Notes: generated by a model not told the origin, from the letters alone. 64,000 bases of DNA from Xenorhabdus stockiae (GCF_002632825.1 NZ_NJAJ01000010.1:62001-126000); one strand, 5' to 3'. Counted from the stretch's first letter, positions 35,501 through 47,613 are shown. Translations and numbers: made by a program.

Positions 35501-36310
35501 ATGCCGGAGCTACCAGAGGTTGAAACCAGTCGCAGGGGAATTGAGCCACATTTAGCCGGAAATGTGATTCATTATGTTGAAGTACGAAACTCACGTTTGC
35601 GCTGGCCTGTTTCTGAGCAGATTATGAAGTTATCGGATAAGCGTGTCATCAGCGTGCAGCGTCGGGCAAAGTATCTGCTGATAGAATTATCTGATGGATG
35701 GATTATTGTTCATCTGGGTATGTCCGGCAGTTTGCGTATTTTGCTGCATGACTCTCCTCCGGCAAAACATGATCATATCGATTTAGTGATGGCCGATGGC
35801 AAAATTCTTCGTTATACCGACCCACGGCGATTCGGTGCCTGGCTATGGAGTCAGAGTCTGGAAGAGTGCTCTGTATTGGCTCATTTAGGCCCTGAACCTC
35901 TGTCTGATTTGTTTGATGGTGAATATCTTTATACCCTTGCCCGCAACAAGAGAACGGCAATTAAGCCCTGGATAATGGATAACAAAGTGGTTGTTGGTGT
36001 GGGTAATATTTATGCCAATGAAGCTCTGTATGTTGCTCATATTTTACCTGAACGCCCTGCGCACTCATTGACTCAGGAAGAAGCACACCTGCTGGCTGAT
36101 ACAATAAAGCAGATCTTGCGCCGTTCTATTGAGCAGGGAGGAACAACGCTGAAAGATTTTCTGCAATCGGATGGAAAACCAGGATATTTTGCGCAGGAAT
36201 TATTTGTTTACGGTAAGAAAGGTGAGTCTTGTCCAATGTGCGGAGAAAAAATTGACAGCATAAAATTGGGACAGAGAAGCACATTTTTTTGTCGGCAATG
36301 CCAGCATTGA
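35501..36310 (+). CDS. mutM: Formamidopyrimidine-DNA glycosylase
   Basis: A 269-residue Fpg. The catalytic N-terminus is M-P-E-L-P-E-V-E-T (Pro2 nucleophile, Glu3). V-G-N-I-Y-A-N-E lies near residue 168, and the zinc finger is C-P-M-C with C-R-Q-C (about 247-267). It removes 8-oxoguanine and cuts the strand. The length equals E. coli MutM. Its location inside the LPS region beside coaD is the conserved enterobacterial order. Confidence 0.98.
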   Translation: MPELPEVETSRRGIEPHLAGNVIHYVEVRNSRLRWPVSEQIMKLSDKRVISVQRRAKYLLIELSDGWIIVHLGMSGSLRILLHDSPPAKHDHIDLVMADGKILRYTDPRRFGAWLWSQSLEECSVLAHLGPEPLSDLFDGEYLYTLARNKRTAIKPWIMDNKVVVGVGNIYANEALYVAHILPERPAHSLTQEEAHLLADTIKQILRRSIEQGGTTLKDFLQSDGKPGYFAQELFVYGKKGESCPMCGEKIDSIKLGQRSTFFCRQCQH

Positions 36311-36330
36311 TTGTGCTTAGGTCTGGACTA

Positions 36331-36348
36331 GGGGGCTCAGGTGCCCCC
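36331..36348. terminator. Hairpin between mutM and coaD
   Basis: GGGGGC-tcaggt-GCCCCC sits between convergent stops. The stem is short but GC-only; there is no T-run. Confidence 0.55.
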
Positions 36349-36355
36349 GGGAAGA

Positions 36356-37610
<1,255 letters not shown>

Positions 37611-37611
<1 letters not shown>

Positions 37612-38888
37612 TAATGGCTCCGTGGCGGGAGGTAGGGTTCCAGTAATTTTAACAAACGTTGCAATGCGCCCTGATTTTCATGTAGTACTTCGGCGGCGTG
37701 ACGACCGTAATAAAGGCGGTAGTCTTCATCTGTCAGCAGGCTATTAACAGCACTGCTTAAAGACTGGCTATCTGTCACCGTGATAAGACCATCAGCTTTA
37801 TTCAGCTTGGCGCAGATATCCTTAAAATTGAATGTATGTGGACCCATTATGACAGGGATCGCATGCGCTGCTGCTTCCAGAGGGTTATGACCACCACGCT
37901 CGATTAAGCTACCACCGACAAAAGCTAAATCAGCGATACCGTATAAGAGCATCAGCTCGCCCATCGTATCTCCGATAACAACCTGAATATTTGCATCAGG
38001 TATAGCGCCGGAACTTCTCAGTACTGACTTTAGTCCCGCTTTTTGTGTTAGTTCTTCGGCCTTAGCAAAACGTTCAGGATGGCGGGGAACTAAAATTAAC
38101 AGTAAATCAGGATGCTGTTTTAATAAATTTCGATGCGCATCCAGTATAATCGTTTCTTCACCTTCATGAGTACTGGTGGCTATCCATACGGGACGGTGTG
38201 CAGCCCATTGGCGACGAAGCGTAACGGCTTTGGCTGCCAGTTCTGGTGTAACAGAAATATCGAATTTCAGACTGCCTGTGACTGCCAGTTGGGTTCGTTT
38301 TAGTCCTAATTCAATAAAACGCTCACCATCTTCCTGATTTTGTGCTGCGATGAGTGTTATTTTATTTAGAATAGTTTTGATAAAACTGTTTATTTTCTGA
38401 TATCCGGTAGCGGAACGTGCTGAAAGTCTGGCATTAGCAATAACCAGTGGTATTCCTCGCTGATGCAGTTGGGTAATGAGATTAGGCCATAGTTCAGTTT
38501 CCATAATAATCACCAGCTTGGGATTGATATTATCAAGGAAGCGCCCCATAGAACCGGGCAAATCATACGGTAAATAAACGTGGTTAACATCAGCTCCCAG
38601 TGCAGAAAGTACCCTTTCCGAACCGGTTGGCGTCATCGTTGTTACAGTGATGGGCAGAAAAGGATAGTGGTGTCGTAATATCCTGACGAGAGGAATAGCA
38701 GCTAATGTTTCTCCGACTGAAACTGAATGGAGTAAGATTCCTCCCGGTTTCACCTTTTGGGCACAGAAACCATAGCGCTCACTCCAGCGCTTACGGTAAG
38801 CCGGAGATTTACGGCTGCGCAGTAGCAGGCGCAACCAGATAATAGGTTGGATAAGGTAGAGAAGTACCTGATATAAGCGAAGCAACAT
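37611..38888 (-). CDS. waaA: Kdo transferase WaaA
   Basis: A 425-residue membrane-anchored transferase that adds Kdo to lipid IVA. An N-terminal hydrophobic segment is followed by R-W-S-E-R-Y-G, the acceptor-side L-H-S-V-S-V-G-E-T and the donor-side [18 protein letters not shown]. The length matches E. coli WaaA (425). It heads the minus-strand waaA-waaE-coaD operon. Confidence 0.97.
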
Positions 38889-38992
38889 TCTATCAAATTC
38901 ACTGAAATAGACTGCGGCTATAGTATCACATTGGATTGAAGAAAGTGTGCAAAATGCGGATGCCCTTTATACCCAAATGGCAATAGCTTGAG

Positions 38993-40096
38993 CTATTTTT
39001 CTATTAACGCAATGTATTGCTTTATAATATTTCTTACTTCAAATTTTTCATACATTATGTTTGAGATCTTTGGAGGCTGAGTATAAACAAGCTGCATTTT
39101 TTCCGCTAATGCGTCAGAAGTCAGTTCAGATAAATATTTTTCGAGCCCATGTGTCATGATTTCTCTGACTCCACCGGGGCAATCCGTGCTGGCTATTGGT
39201 GTATGACAAATCAATGCTTCTATTAGTACGGTGGGTAGTCCTTCACTATCAGAACTGATGATTACCGCTTTGGCATCGTGAATAATAGGCAGTGGGTTAG
39301 AATGGAATCCCGCTAAAATAACATTATCATTTAGGCCTAATTCACAAATTTTTTTCTTAATACCGTTTTCTATTTCTTCAGAACCATTTCCTACGATAAG
39401 AAGTTTGCATGGTAGTTTGGCCTTTGCAAAAGCTTCTATCAGTCTGTCTTGACGCTTTACTTCATGAAAACGACCAATATGTAGCAGATAGTTTAAGTTC
39501 TGATAAGGATTGGGTTGTAAGGACTTTTTTTCTATTTCATTGAAGTCAAATGGATTATAAATGGTGTTTATTTGTGCTGGCTGAACTCCTATGTTCTCTA
39601 ACAAATCTTTACAGATTGCATGAGAGACACAGATGATTTTTTTATTCTTATAAACTTTTTTTATCTTTTCTTTTTTTGTCCAAGAAGAAAAGGTATTTTT
39701 ATTGCTCAAGTATGACTTTGAAAAAACACCATGAATACAATGCCATACATTGCAATCATGCAATAGTTTTGATTTAACTACGATACGATCAGTTTTATGT
39801 AGGTTAGAAAGAACAAGAACTGGTTTACCTTTTTGCTGAAAAAGTTCCAGTAACACCTTATCCATAGCTTTAGCACGGCGATTAAGTTCATTTACCTTTC
39901 TTAACGGCCCCTTATAATGATCAAGGCTGACAATATAGTGAATACCTTCTGGTATCGTGTAAGCCAATTGGGTGTTAAGTGAAAGTAATGAGACTTGGTA
40001 ACCTGATTGATGTAAACCAGTAGCCAGTCGGAGAGTCACATTTTCAGCTCCTCCCCCCGGTAATCCATCAATAACAAAAAGAATATGTTCTTTCAC
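38993..40096 (-). CDS. wabH: GT4 LPS core glycosyltransferase, WabH-like
   Basis: A 367-residue GT4 enzyme beginning I-L-F-V-I-D-G-L-P-G-G-G-A-E-N-V-T-L. This opening and the R-R-A-K-A-M-D region resemble Klebsiella WabH, a core GlcNAc transferase. The donor domain has I-G-R-F-H-E-V-K-R-Q-D and S-S-D-S-E-G-L-P-T-V-L-I-E-A-L. It follows the WabG-like gene with a one-base overlap, the same neighbour relation as in Klebsiella/Serratia-type cores. The sugar is inferred. Confidence 0.72.
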   Translation of the reverse strand: MKEHILFVIDGLPGGGAENVTLRLATGLHQSGYQVSLLSLNTQLAYTIPEGIHYIVSLDHYKGPLRKVNELNRRAKAMDKVLLELFQQKGKPVLVLSNLHKTDRIVVKSKLLHDCNVWHCIHGVFSKSYLSNKNTFSSWTKKEKIKKVYKNKKIICVSHAICKDLLENIGVQPAQINTIYNPFDFNEIEKKSLQPNPYQNLNYLLHIGRFHEVKRQDRLIEAFAKAKLPCKLLIVGNGSEEIENGIKKKICELGLNDNVILAGFHSNPLPIIHDAKAVIISSDSEGLPTVLIEALICHTPIASTDCPGGVREIMTHGLEKYLSELTSDALAEKMQLVYTQPPKISNIMYEKFEVRNIIKQYIALIEK

Positions 40097-41223
40097 TATG
40101 CTAAAACTCGTTGATAAAGCTGAATCAATTGTTGTGATAAATTTTCAGGAGTTGAATTTATCACCTTCTCTCTTGCTGCCATAGACATATCTGTACCTAA
40201 AATATAGTCAGGTATACACCGGACTGCTTCCTCCAATTTGGGGAGATCCAAGGCATCACAGACAAAGCCATTTTTACCTTCGGTAATAAATTCTGCTCCA
40301 CCACAGGTTGTGCTGGTGATCACCGGCAAACCACATGACATGGCTTCAAGGATGACATTCGGAAATGGATCATACAGTGTTGGCAATAATAACGTATCAG
40401 ACATTTGATAAAAATGGAGGGTGTTTTTTTGTAGTCCCATAAATCGAATACGAGGATAACATCCTAACTCTTTAGCAAGTTTCTGGTACTTTTTTTGTTC
40501 TTTGTCTTTGCCTATAACCAGTAGGTAGTCACCTGTTTTTGCCACTGTTTTTATTGCAGCGGCTAAGCCTTTACGCTCAAATCCTGAACCAACGTAGACC
40601 AGACATTTTGCAGTAACAGGTATCTCGTATTGTTTACGTAATTGCTGACGGATTTGTTCATCAGCAGGAAAGAATTTCTTATTATCAATAGCATTGTATA
40701 TCACGGAAATCTTGTCTTCAGATATACCAAATTCCTCAATAATTTCATTTTTAATCATCTCAGCATTGCAAATGACTTGCTTCAGTGAGTTATCTGAATA
40801 CATTTCCTTTTCGGCGTTCATTATATAGCGGTGATAGCGGCTATTTAACAACCATTTTGCCTTCCATTTAGGTAAAATGCGCGATCGTTGATGTAGCCAA
40901 GATTTATGTACTCCATCACCAGCTCTATAGATATCGCAACCAGCAATTCTTTCGTGACTTTGAACTAAATCGAATTGTTCTTTTTGCCATAATTTTCGGG
41001 CAGCCTGGGCAAAACCTCGCTCGCGACTGATTCTGCCAAGCTTAACAGGGTTACATAGGTGAATATTCCAGTTGGGATTACTCTCTCCCTGCCAGGAGCG
41101 CGTAATGACATTGAGCTCAATGTTTTGATGATTTAACGCTTCTAATGCTCGAGAGACAAAACGTTCAGCCCCTCCATCCGGGCGGTATTTTTGACGGACA
41201 ATAGCTAAACGAAGAGGTTTCAT
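40096..41223 (-). CDS. wabG: GT4 LPS core transferase WabG
   Basis: A 375-residue GT4 enzyme. L-A-I-V-R-Q-K-Y-R-P-D-G-G-A-E-R-F-V-S-R-A-L at the start, S-H-E-R-I-A-G-C-D-I-Y-R-A-G-D-G-V-H (about residues 92-109) and L-P-T-L-Y-D-P-F-P-N-V-I-L-E-A-M-S-C-G are close to Klebsiella and Proteus WabG. That enzyme adds galacturonic acid to heptose II. Its start overlaps the waaQ stop by 4 bases. High confidence in family; the sugar comes from known relatives. Confidence 0.9.
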   Translation of the reverse strand: MKPLRLAIVRQKYRPDGGAERFVSRALEALNHQNIELNVITRSWQGESNPNWNIHLCNPVKLGRISRERGFAQAARKLWQKEQFDLVQSHERIAGCDIYRAGDGVHKSWLHQRSRILPKWKAKWLLNSRYHRYIMNAEKEMYSDNSLKQVICNAEMIKNEIIEEFGISEDKISVIYNAIDNKKFFPADEQIRQQLRKQYEIPVTAKCLVYVGSGFERKGLAAAIKTVAKTGDYLLVIGKDKEQKKYQKLAKELGCYPRIRFMGLQKNTLHFYQMSDTLLLPTLYDPFPNVILEAMSCGLPVITSTTCGGAEFITEGKNGFVCDALDLPKLEEAVRCIPDYILGTDMSMAAREKVINSTPENLSQQLIQLYQRVLA

Positions 41224-42287
41224 GAAATATATTTCCTTGCGGCTGAAATGACTGTCTCTGCTGATATCAGGTCGAGATAGCGTTCATTTGTATGAGTTTT
41301 GATATCATCAGGGTGTGGAATATTGCCATAATCACCAGCCCAAATCACTTCACCAATTGATTCCCAAGGCTTCCAGAATGTGAGTTTTGATGGTCCAAAT
41401 AACGCAATACAGGGCGTTTTCAGTGCAGCAGCCATGTGCATAGGGACAGAATCTACCCCTATAAATAAATTAGCATGATCGATTAGTGCTGCAAGTTTAG
41501 GTAAGGTTAACAAACCTGCGAGAGACAGGATTTTCTCCTTCTCAGGGCAGTGGGATAAGATAGTATTGACCATCTCTAGCTCTCGATTATCTGGCCCTGA
41601 AGTAATAATAATTTTTTGTCCATCCTTCTGTAAGGCAGTTATTACTTGTGCCATTTTCTTCTCATTCCAGCATTTAAAGAACCAGCGAGAAGTAGGCTGA
41701 ATTACTATATATCGCCCAGAAAATTGATGATTCAAAAGAGATGATTTTACCCACTGTAAATCTTGTTCACTATAGCTCATTGTCACCTTGGTGATGAGGG
41801 GTTTAACATTCAGTGGATTAAGAACAGAAAGATTTTGTTCTACTGTATGTAGAGATTCGTGATCATCTGTGGATATGACTTCAGTATGGCATAAACGCCA
41901 TTTCCAATTTTGGCGTTTGGGGTAATCAAGTGCCAAGCGGATAGGAGCACCAGTAAAACGGGTGATAAATGCGCTTCGCCACTGATCTGCAAGGTTTATA
42001 ACCAAGTCATAGCGTTGTTGCCTTAATGTTTTCAGCAATTGCCACTCATATGATAATTTTTTCCTTGTTCCTAGCTGCTTCCATTTCCTATCTATTGAAA
42101 AAATTTGCGAGATTTCTTTTAAGTTTTCCAGCATAGGCAGTGTTTCTTGATAAAGAAGGACATCAATTTTTGCCTTAGGGTAATGATGAGCCAATGTATT
42201 GATAACTGGAGTGGTCAGCAACATATCACCATGATGTTGTAGTTTTATCACCAGAATTCTTTTGATTTTATTATTTTTTCTTTCCAT
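41220..42287 (-). CDS. waaQ: LPS core heptosyltransferase III WaaQ
   Basis: A 355-residue GT9 enzyme: R-I-L-V-I-K-L-Q-H-H-G-D-M-L-L-T-T-P-V (about residues 10-28), N-L-A-D-Q-W-R-S, and the donor site F-I-G-V-D-S-V-P-M-H-M-A-A-A-L. These match WaaQ, which adds heptose III to heptose II. It heads the minus-strand waaQ-wabG-wabH run with short overlaps. The short upstream region is shared with the divergent deacetylase-like gene. Confidence 0.92.
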   Translation of the reverse strand: MERKNNKIKRILVIKLQHHGDMLLTTPVINTLAHHYPKAKIDVLLYQETLPMLENLKEISQIFSIDRKWKQLGTRKKLSYEWQLLKTLRQQRYDLVINLADQWRSAFITRFTGAPIRLALDYPKRQNWKWRLCHTEVISTDDHESLHTVEQNLSVLNPLNVKPLITKVTMSYSEQDLQWVKSSLLNHQFSGRYIVIQPTSRWFFKCWNEKKMAQVITALQKDGQKIIITSGPDNRELEMVNTILSHCPEKEKILSLAGLLTLPKLAALIDHANLFIGVDSVPMHMAAALKTPCIALFGPSKLTFWKPWESIGEVIWAGDYGNIPHPDDIKTHTNERYLDLISAETVISAARKYIS

Positions 42288-42433
42288 ATATTGAGTTCTT
42301 TAGATATAAATAAAAACAGCCTTGCTGGAGTGATTTTACACTCAAGTTAGTCGCTAAGATTCTCTAATTGCGCTATGTAATTACTATGAGTACCATTAGG
42401 GCAACTATTATTATCACATTTTGGTGCATGTTG

Positions 42434-43396
42434 ATGTCATTACCCGCTTTTATTATCACGATCGATACTGAAGGTGATGATCTATGGCAAAATCGAGATC
42501 ATATCTCAACGAAAAATACTCATTACCTACCCAGATTTCAGGACTTATGTGAGCGTTTTGAATTTAAACCTGTTTGGTTAACTAATTACGAAATGGCAAT
42601 GGATGATAGCTATATCGAATTTGCTAAAGATGTCATTGCCAGAAATGCAGGAGAGGTCGGTATGCATCTGCATGCCTGGAACAATCCTCCGATTATACCC
42701 CTGACTGATGATGATATGCATTATAAGCCGTACCTGATTGAGTATCCGAAAGATCAGATCAAGGCGAAAATCGAATTGATGACAAATCTGCTTGAAGAAA
42801 AACTTCAGACTAAAATGGTGAGTCATCGTGCGGGGCGCTGGGCATTTAACGAATATTATGCGCAATTGTTGGTTGAATATGGCTATCAGATAGATTGCTC
42901 TGTTACACCTAAAGTTAACTGGCGTTTTACTAAAGGTGCTCCTAATGGAAAGGGTGGAACAGATTATAGCCACTTTCCGTCTCATGCTTATTTTATGGAT
43001 TTGCAGGATATTTCCAAAGAAGGGAACTCTGCTTTGTTGCAGGTACCAATGAGTGTCCAGTATAAGCACTCTCCGTTTATGACTTTTATTAAGCAGAAAT
43101 ACGACTCTCTCAGAGGGAAGCAACGTTCTCCATCGGTTAACTGGCTGCGCCCAAAAGGTGGTAACCTGGAACAAATGAAAACTGTTGTCCAGCAAACATT
43201 GGCATCTGGTAGTGATTATGTTGAATTTATGTTGCATTCATCGGAATTTATGCCCGGTGGCAGTCCGACATTTAAGGATGAAGAACAGATAGAACAACTT
43301 TATCAGGATTTAGAGGGATTATTTGAGTTTTTGAAGCCGTTGGCTCAGGGGATGACGTTGGGGGAGTATTATCGGTTGAAATTTTTAAAAAAATAA
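42434..43396 (+). CDS. Polysaccharide deacetylase-like protein of the LPS region (WalW-like)
   Basis: About 320 residues. It opens with I-I-T-I-D-T-E-G-D-D (the NodB-type first aspartates), followed by V-G-M-H-L-H-A-W-N (metal histidines, about residues 79-87), S-H-R-A-G-R-W-A-F and a late M-L-H-S-S-E-F. This pattern is a carbohydrate-esterase-4-like deacetylase found in Proteus/Serratia-type core clusters; I recall it named WalW there but do not assert the symbol. Starts at 42368 (TTG), 42386, 42428 and 42434 are possible; 42434 gives the family-like M-S-L-P-A-F-I. It may deacetylate a core hexosamine added by the WabH-like enzyme (inference). Confidence 0.78.
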   Translation: MSLPAFIITIDTEGDDLWQNRDHISTKNTHYLPRFQDLCERFEFKPVWLTNYEMAMDDSYIEFAKDVIARNAGEVGMHLHAWNNPPIIPLTDDDMHYKPYLIEYPKDQIKAKIELMTNLLEEKLQTKMVSHRAGRWAFNEYYAQLLVEYGYQIDCSVTPKVNWRFTKGAPNGKGGTDYSHFPSHAYFMDLQDISKEGNSALLQVPMSVQYKHSPFMTFIKQKYDSLRGKQRSPSVNWLRPKGGNLEQMKTVVQQTLASGSDYVEFMLHSSEFMPGGSPTFKDEEQIEQLYQDLEGLFEFLKPLAQGMTLGEYYRLKFLKK

Positions 43397-43491
43397 AATA
43401 AGGAAGTTAACATTTTATGATATCTGAGGTTCATTTATTCCTTATGTTTTAAATTTTTATTAAAAGCTATCTAAATAGAATAGAGATTTTT

Positions 43492-45078
43492 ATGATGTCA
43501 GGTTATTTTAATAAATATATTTCATGTGTTTTTATGAAAATTAAAAAATCAAATAAAGGAAAAGTCATTCCAATTGTATTAATATTTATATTTAGTTTTT
43601 TGGTGAATTTATCTCTAGGATATTCCTTTAGACCTTTTTATTCAATTTTGTTAGCTTTTCTCCTTGTATTATTAAGTGAATTTAAATTAATTTATACGCT
43701 TGCGGTTATATTTCTAATTTCATTATCGGCTGTTTATTTTCCCATTGGTTTAATTTATGGCCCTCCCTCTTTAAATTCAATGATATCATTGTATTATACA
43801 AATAAAAATGAAAGCTTTGAATTTATTAGTGCAATACCTATTTATTATTTTACATTTAGTTTATTTGTTGTTTTTTCGGGGTGGCTATGTTTAATTTCAT
43901 CATTAAAAATAGAAAATAAAATAATTTTCTATTTTTTATGTTTTTTTGTTTTTTTTGGTATATTCTTCAATCCGATTAAAACTCTTATTACAGAGAAGAG
44001 GCTTGATTTATTATCAATACGCTTTACTCCCATAAGATTTTTTTGTGAAATATATACATCTAATGTTGAAGTGAAAAAACAATATGAAGAACAAAATAGA
44101 TTATTAAGTTTGGCTGATGATTGGCAACCAACAATGCAGGAAAATAAATATAATACCTATATTGTTGTTATTGGTGAGAGTGCTAGGAAAGACATGATGA
44201 ATAGTTATGGTTTTTCTTTAGGAAATACACCTTTTATGAGCCATGCTAATGGAGTATTATTCAATAATTATATTTCTGCTGCATCTTCAACTGTTCAATC
44301 ATTAACAAACTCTTTTTCATTAAGAGAACATGGTGAGTTAAAAATTAATAATAATATAGTATCGTTAGCGAATAAAAGTGGATACTATACTTATTGGTTA
44401 TCAAACCAAGGTATGTTAGGTGAGCATGATTCAGGTGTAGGTGCGATTGGTCAAAAAGCGGACTCTTATTTTTTCTCTAATAAAGGAGAATATGGTTATG
44501 TAAAATTATCAGATGATTCATTATTACCTAAAATTGTCGATGCATTAAATGACAATAAAAATAGAAAGATAATTTTTGTTCACCTAATGGGATCTCATAC
44601 TAATTTTTGTGAAAGAACAAATGGAAAATATGATAACTTTTATTTGAATAAAGATATATCATGCTATATCCAGAGTATTAAAAATACAGATAAACTGTTA
44701 TCAAAGATTGTTGATGAAGCTAATAAAACTAAGAAAAAATGGTCTATGATGTATTTTTCTGATCATGGAGTTTCTTTTTATAACGGAAAATTAAAAGATC
44801 AAAAGTTAACACATGGCGATAAATATAAGCAAAATTACCAAGTTCCTTTTTTTATTACTTCTTATGATAGTAAGAGTCGAATTTATATTGATGCACTGAG
44901 AAGTGGTTTTGATTTCCTATCTATTTATTCTGAATGGATAGGTATACATGAATCTAGGATTAAAAGTGATTGTAAATATATATCTAATGATATTTGCAAT
45001 AATGAAGTGAAAGTTTTTGAGTTTAATTATAAAGTAATAGATTATAATTCATTATCAGATAATAAGTTAGGTGATTAA
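43492..45078 (+). CDS. Phosphoethanolamine transferase-like (EptA/CptA family)
   Basis: A 528-residue inner-membrane enzyme. About five membrane helices (residues 25-165) are followed by a periplasmic sulfatase-fold domain. Active-site features are V-V-I-G-E-S-A-R (Glu229), the nucleophile region S-S-T-V-Q-S-L (Thr267), S-D-H-G (Asp424, His425) and T-H-G-D-K-Y (His441). It would transfer phosphoethanolamine from phosphatidylethanolamine to LPS core or lipid A. It is the first gene of the very AT-rich block, with strongly A/T-ending codons. The acceptor is unknown; pEtN addition to LPS typically lowers polymyxin binding. Confidence 0.85.
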   Translation: MMSGYFNKYISCVFMKIKKSNKGKVIPIVLIFIFSFLVNLSLGYSFRPFYSILLAFLLVLLSEFKLIYTLAVIFLISLSAVYFPIGLIYGPPSLNSMISLYYTNKNESFEFISAIPIYYFTFSLFVVFSGWLCLISSLKIENKIIFYFLCFFVFFGIFFNPIKTLITEKRLDLLSIRFTPIRFFCEIYTSNVEVKKQYEEQNRLLSLADDWQPTMQENKYNTYIVVIGESARKDMMNSYGFSLGNTPFMSHANGVLFNNYISAASSTVQSLTNSFSLREHGELKINNNIVSLANKSGYYTYWLSNQGMLGEHDSGVGAIGQKADSYFFSNKGEYGYVKLSDDSLLPKIVDALNDNKNRKIIFVHLMGSHTNFCERTNGKYDNFYLNKDISCYIQSIKNTDKLLSKIVDEANKTKKKWSMMYFSDHGVSFYNGKLKDQKLTHGDKYKQNYQVPFFITSYDSKSRIYIDALRSGFDFLSIYSEWIGIHESRIKSDCKYISNDICNNEVKVFEFNYKVIDYNSLSDNKLGD

Positions 45079-45246
45079 AGTGCATTTTTTCCTGAAAAAT
45101 TTACTGTGTTATATTTTTCAGGAAATTTTAAATAAATCAATATTCCTTTTGAATCTATATTTCAAAGTAAGTTATTAATCATACGTAATAGTTTTATGTA
45201 TTATTGTTTTTTATGATATAATGAATTGATTTTTTTATGAAAGTTT

Positions 45247-46368
45247 ATGAGTCAGTGTAAAATGAATAAGCGTTTAAAATATAGATTGGTGGATCTATTT
45301 CTAAAGGTATATACTAAGAAAAAAGACTTCGAATACTCTAGAGCTCAATTCAAAAAATTGGAAGAAAAAGAATTTAAAAATATAATAATTTATTCTACTA
45401 CTGCGTTAGGGGATTTTTTAATGAATACTCCAGCGATTCATGCCATTAGAAAGAGGTTTAAAAATTCTTCTATTACGTTGATTTGCCATCATAATTTCAA
45501 GTCGTTTCTTGAGAATGGTACGGACTGGGATAAAGTTATAACATGGAATAATAAAGTAAATCATATTCCTAATCTCTTAAAAGATATAAAAGAAACAGGT
45601 ACTCCTGATCTTGCAATAATCTTACATTCACATAGTCCATATGATTATTTGAGTGCCATAATGTCTGGTGCTAAATTTGTATTTAGGGATAATTATAATA
45701 GTGATGAATTGATTAATAAATGGTTAACTAATTATGTCGAAGATTTTAATGGGCATATTATACAAAGAAAATTAGAGTTAATAAAACCATTGGGATGTGA
45801 TCTCTCATTGAAATCTAGTGTTGAAATGCATGTTCCATGTAGTATTAATTCAGTTAGAGAATATTATAAATATATAGGTTTTCAAATGGGGGCATCGTCT
45901 TATGAGCGTTGTTGGCCAGTAAAAAATTTTGTTCAGGTAGCATTGTATATTTTAAAAATTGATCATAATGCAAAAATATTATTAATAGGATCACCTAAAG
46001 ATATTCATTTGCAAGAAAAATTCATGGAGTTATTGCCAAATGAGTATCATAGTAGAATTGATAATCTTATTGGGAAAACATCATTAACTGAGTTAACACA
46101 AAAAATAAGCGAACTAGACTTGCTTATTACTGGTGATACTGGGCCTATGCACATAGCTATTGCTTTAAAAATACCGACAATTAGTTTGTTTGTTACAGCT
46201 GTTCCACATGCAACAGGGCCGTATCAAGATCTAGATCTTCATAAAATTATACTTGGTTCGACGATGCCACTAAATGATAATGGCCATATCATGAGCTCTA
46301 TATCTTCAGACGTAGTTATATCTGAAATTAATTATTCAGATAATAATAGATTATTAAATATTGAATAA
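45247..46368 (+). CDS. GT9-family heptosyltransferase-like protein (AT-rich)
   Basis: A 373-residue GT9 protein: I-I-I-Y-S-T-T-A-L-G-D-F-L-M-N-T-P-A-I-H-A (about residues 46-66) and the donor site L-L-I-T-G-D-T-G-P-M-H-I-A-I-A-L. It has an unusual basic N-terminal extension of about 40 residues. Base and codon use are far more AT-rich than waaC/waaF nearby, suggesting transfer into the locus. It probably transfers a heptose or related sugar to the outer core. Confidence 0.83.
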   Translation: MSQCKMNKRLKYRLVDLFLKVYTKKKDFEYSRAQFKKLEEKEFKNIIIYSTTALGDFLMNTPAIHAIRKRFKNSSITLICHHNFKSFLENGTDWDKVITWNNKVNHIPNLLKDIKETGTPDLAIILHSHSPYDYLSAIMSGAKFVFRDNYNSDELINKWLTNYVEDFNGHIIQRKLELIKPLGCDLSLKSSVEMHVPCSINSVREYYKYIGFQMGASSYERCWPVKNFVQVALYILKIDHNAKILLIGSPKDIHLQEKFMELLPNEYHSRIDNLIGKTSLTELTQKISELDLLITGDTGPMHIAIALKIPTISLFVTAVPHATGPYQDLDLHKIILGSTMPLNDNGHIMSSISSDVVISEINYSDNNRLLNIE

Positions 46369-46515
46369 ATTTCTTCTGTATGTGATGGGAACTCTTTTAT
46401 AGCATCAATTTACTGATATATATCGTCTATTATGTAGATTTATAATATATTATGCCTGATCCATAAAGTCAGGCTTTATATTATATTTATATGATAATTT
46501 TGGCTAATAAATATT

Positions 46516-47460
46516 CTACTTTGTTAATTTATTAAATATATATAAAATAAACCACCTAGCACTAGATATATATTTTTTCTTTCGCCATAATTTTTTCGCA
46601 TAAACTCTCATTTGCCTATATTGAGTTGGTAATTCGAAAGGAATATCCTTCCATGGTGATATTGAGTAGTATTCTATATATATATCAGATTGTTCATGCC
46701 AAGATTTCCATGGTTTAGGGGTTCCTGTAAAATGTAAAAAAACTGTATCATCACCTGATAAATTTCTATCTTCATTAAATCTATTATATGCGCTTGGTAA
46801 TGGAATAATTTTATCTTCCAATATAATATTTAACACGTCTTGATCTGGATATAAATACTCTCTAAGATTTATAGTTTTCATAAACTCACTTAGGATATTT
46901 CTAGATATCCATTGAGGTATGTTTATTAATAATACGCCAGAATTAAAATAGAAATTTTTATCCTTCAAATTCAGTGAGTAAATATTTTTTTTATCTATAT
47001 TTTTTTGATTTACAACACCAGCTACGTTATCTCTAAAATCTATTTCTTTTAGGTTTGATATACTACTCAAGCATATTATATCTGCATCTAAATATAATAC
47101 TCTATCGGTAAATTTTTGTAACAAATTAGGAATTATTAATCTATAATACATGGAGATAGGTAGGTTTTCTTTCTCTTGTAATGATTGGAATATACTGGCA
47201 TCAAACCAATAAATAGTTATTAATGATTTTTCTTTATCAATGTTTTTTATTTTTTTTAAATCGTTATCTGTTATTTCAGTTGTTAATAAATGAAAATGAA
47301 AATAAATATCAGGATTGTTTTTTATAATCGATGTTATAGTTACTCCTGCGGGTCTGATAAAATTTTTATCAACACCGAATGCGATGTGGAACGGGTTTTT
47401 TATATCTTCTTTTTTCCCAATTTGTTTTTTGAGTTTTATGATTTTTTCTATTTCAATCAT
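46516..47460 (-). CDS. GT8-family glycosyltransferase (RfaJ/WaaO-like, AT-rich)
   Basis: A 314-residue family 8 retaining transferase: H-I-A-F-G-V-D-K-N-F near residue 26, the metal-binding D-x-D in V-L-Y-L-D-A-D-I-I-C (about 118-127), F-N-S-G-V-L-L-I-N and L-H-F-T-G-T-P-K-P-W near 230. The C-terminal basic-aromatic tail (Y-I-S-S-A-R-W-F-I-L-Y) fits membrane association. GT8 members add glucose or galactose to the LPS outer core. The gene is antiparallel to its two AT-rich neighbours. Confidence 0.87.
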   Translation of the reverse strand: MIEIEKIIKLKKQIGKKEDIKNPFHIAFGVDKNFIRPAGVTITSIIKNNPDIYFHFHLLTTEITDNDLKKIKNIDKEKSLITIYWFDASIFQSLQEKENLPISMYYRLIIPNLLQKFTDRVLYLDADIICLSSISNLKEIDFRDNVAGVVNQKNIDKKNIYSLNLKDKNFYFNSGVLLINIPQWISRNILSEFMKTINLREYLYPDQDVLNIILEDKIIPLPSAYNRFNEDRNLSGDDTVFLHFTGTPKPWKSWHEQSDIYIEYYSISPWKDIPFELPTQYRQMRVYAKKLWRKKKYISSARWFILYIFNKLTK

Positions 47461-47613
47461 GAGAAGGATCCCGGAAATGTAATTTATTTATTGAAAAATT
47501 ATATCATACATACTATTTTAATGAAAAAATAAATGGTAAATTATCTTGTGTAATAGCATATAAACTGTTCATGCTATTTTTTATTTGATTTATTTTTTAA
47601 GGCTAAGCTAACT

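Noticed and set aside
42578-43237. Minus-strand open frame of 219 codons
   Set aside because: It lies antisense to the deacetylase-like gene, has no family motif and no Shine-Dalgarno; it is a shadow frame.
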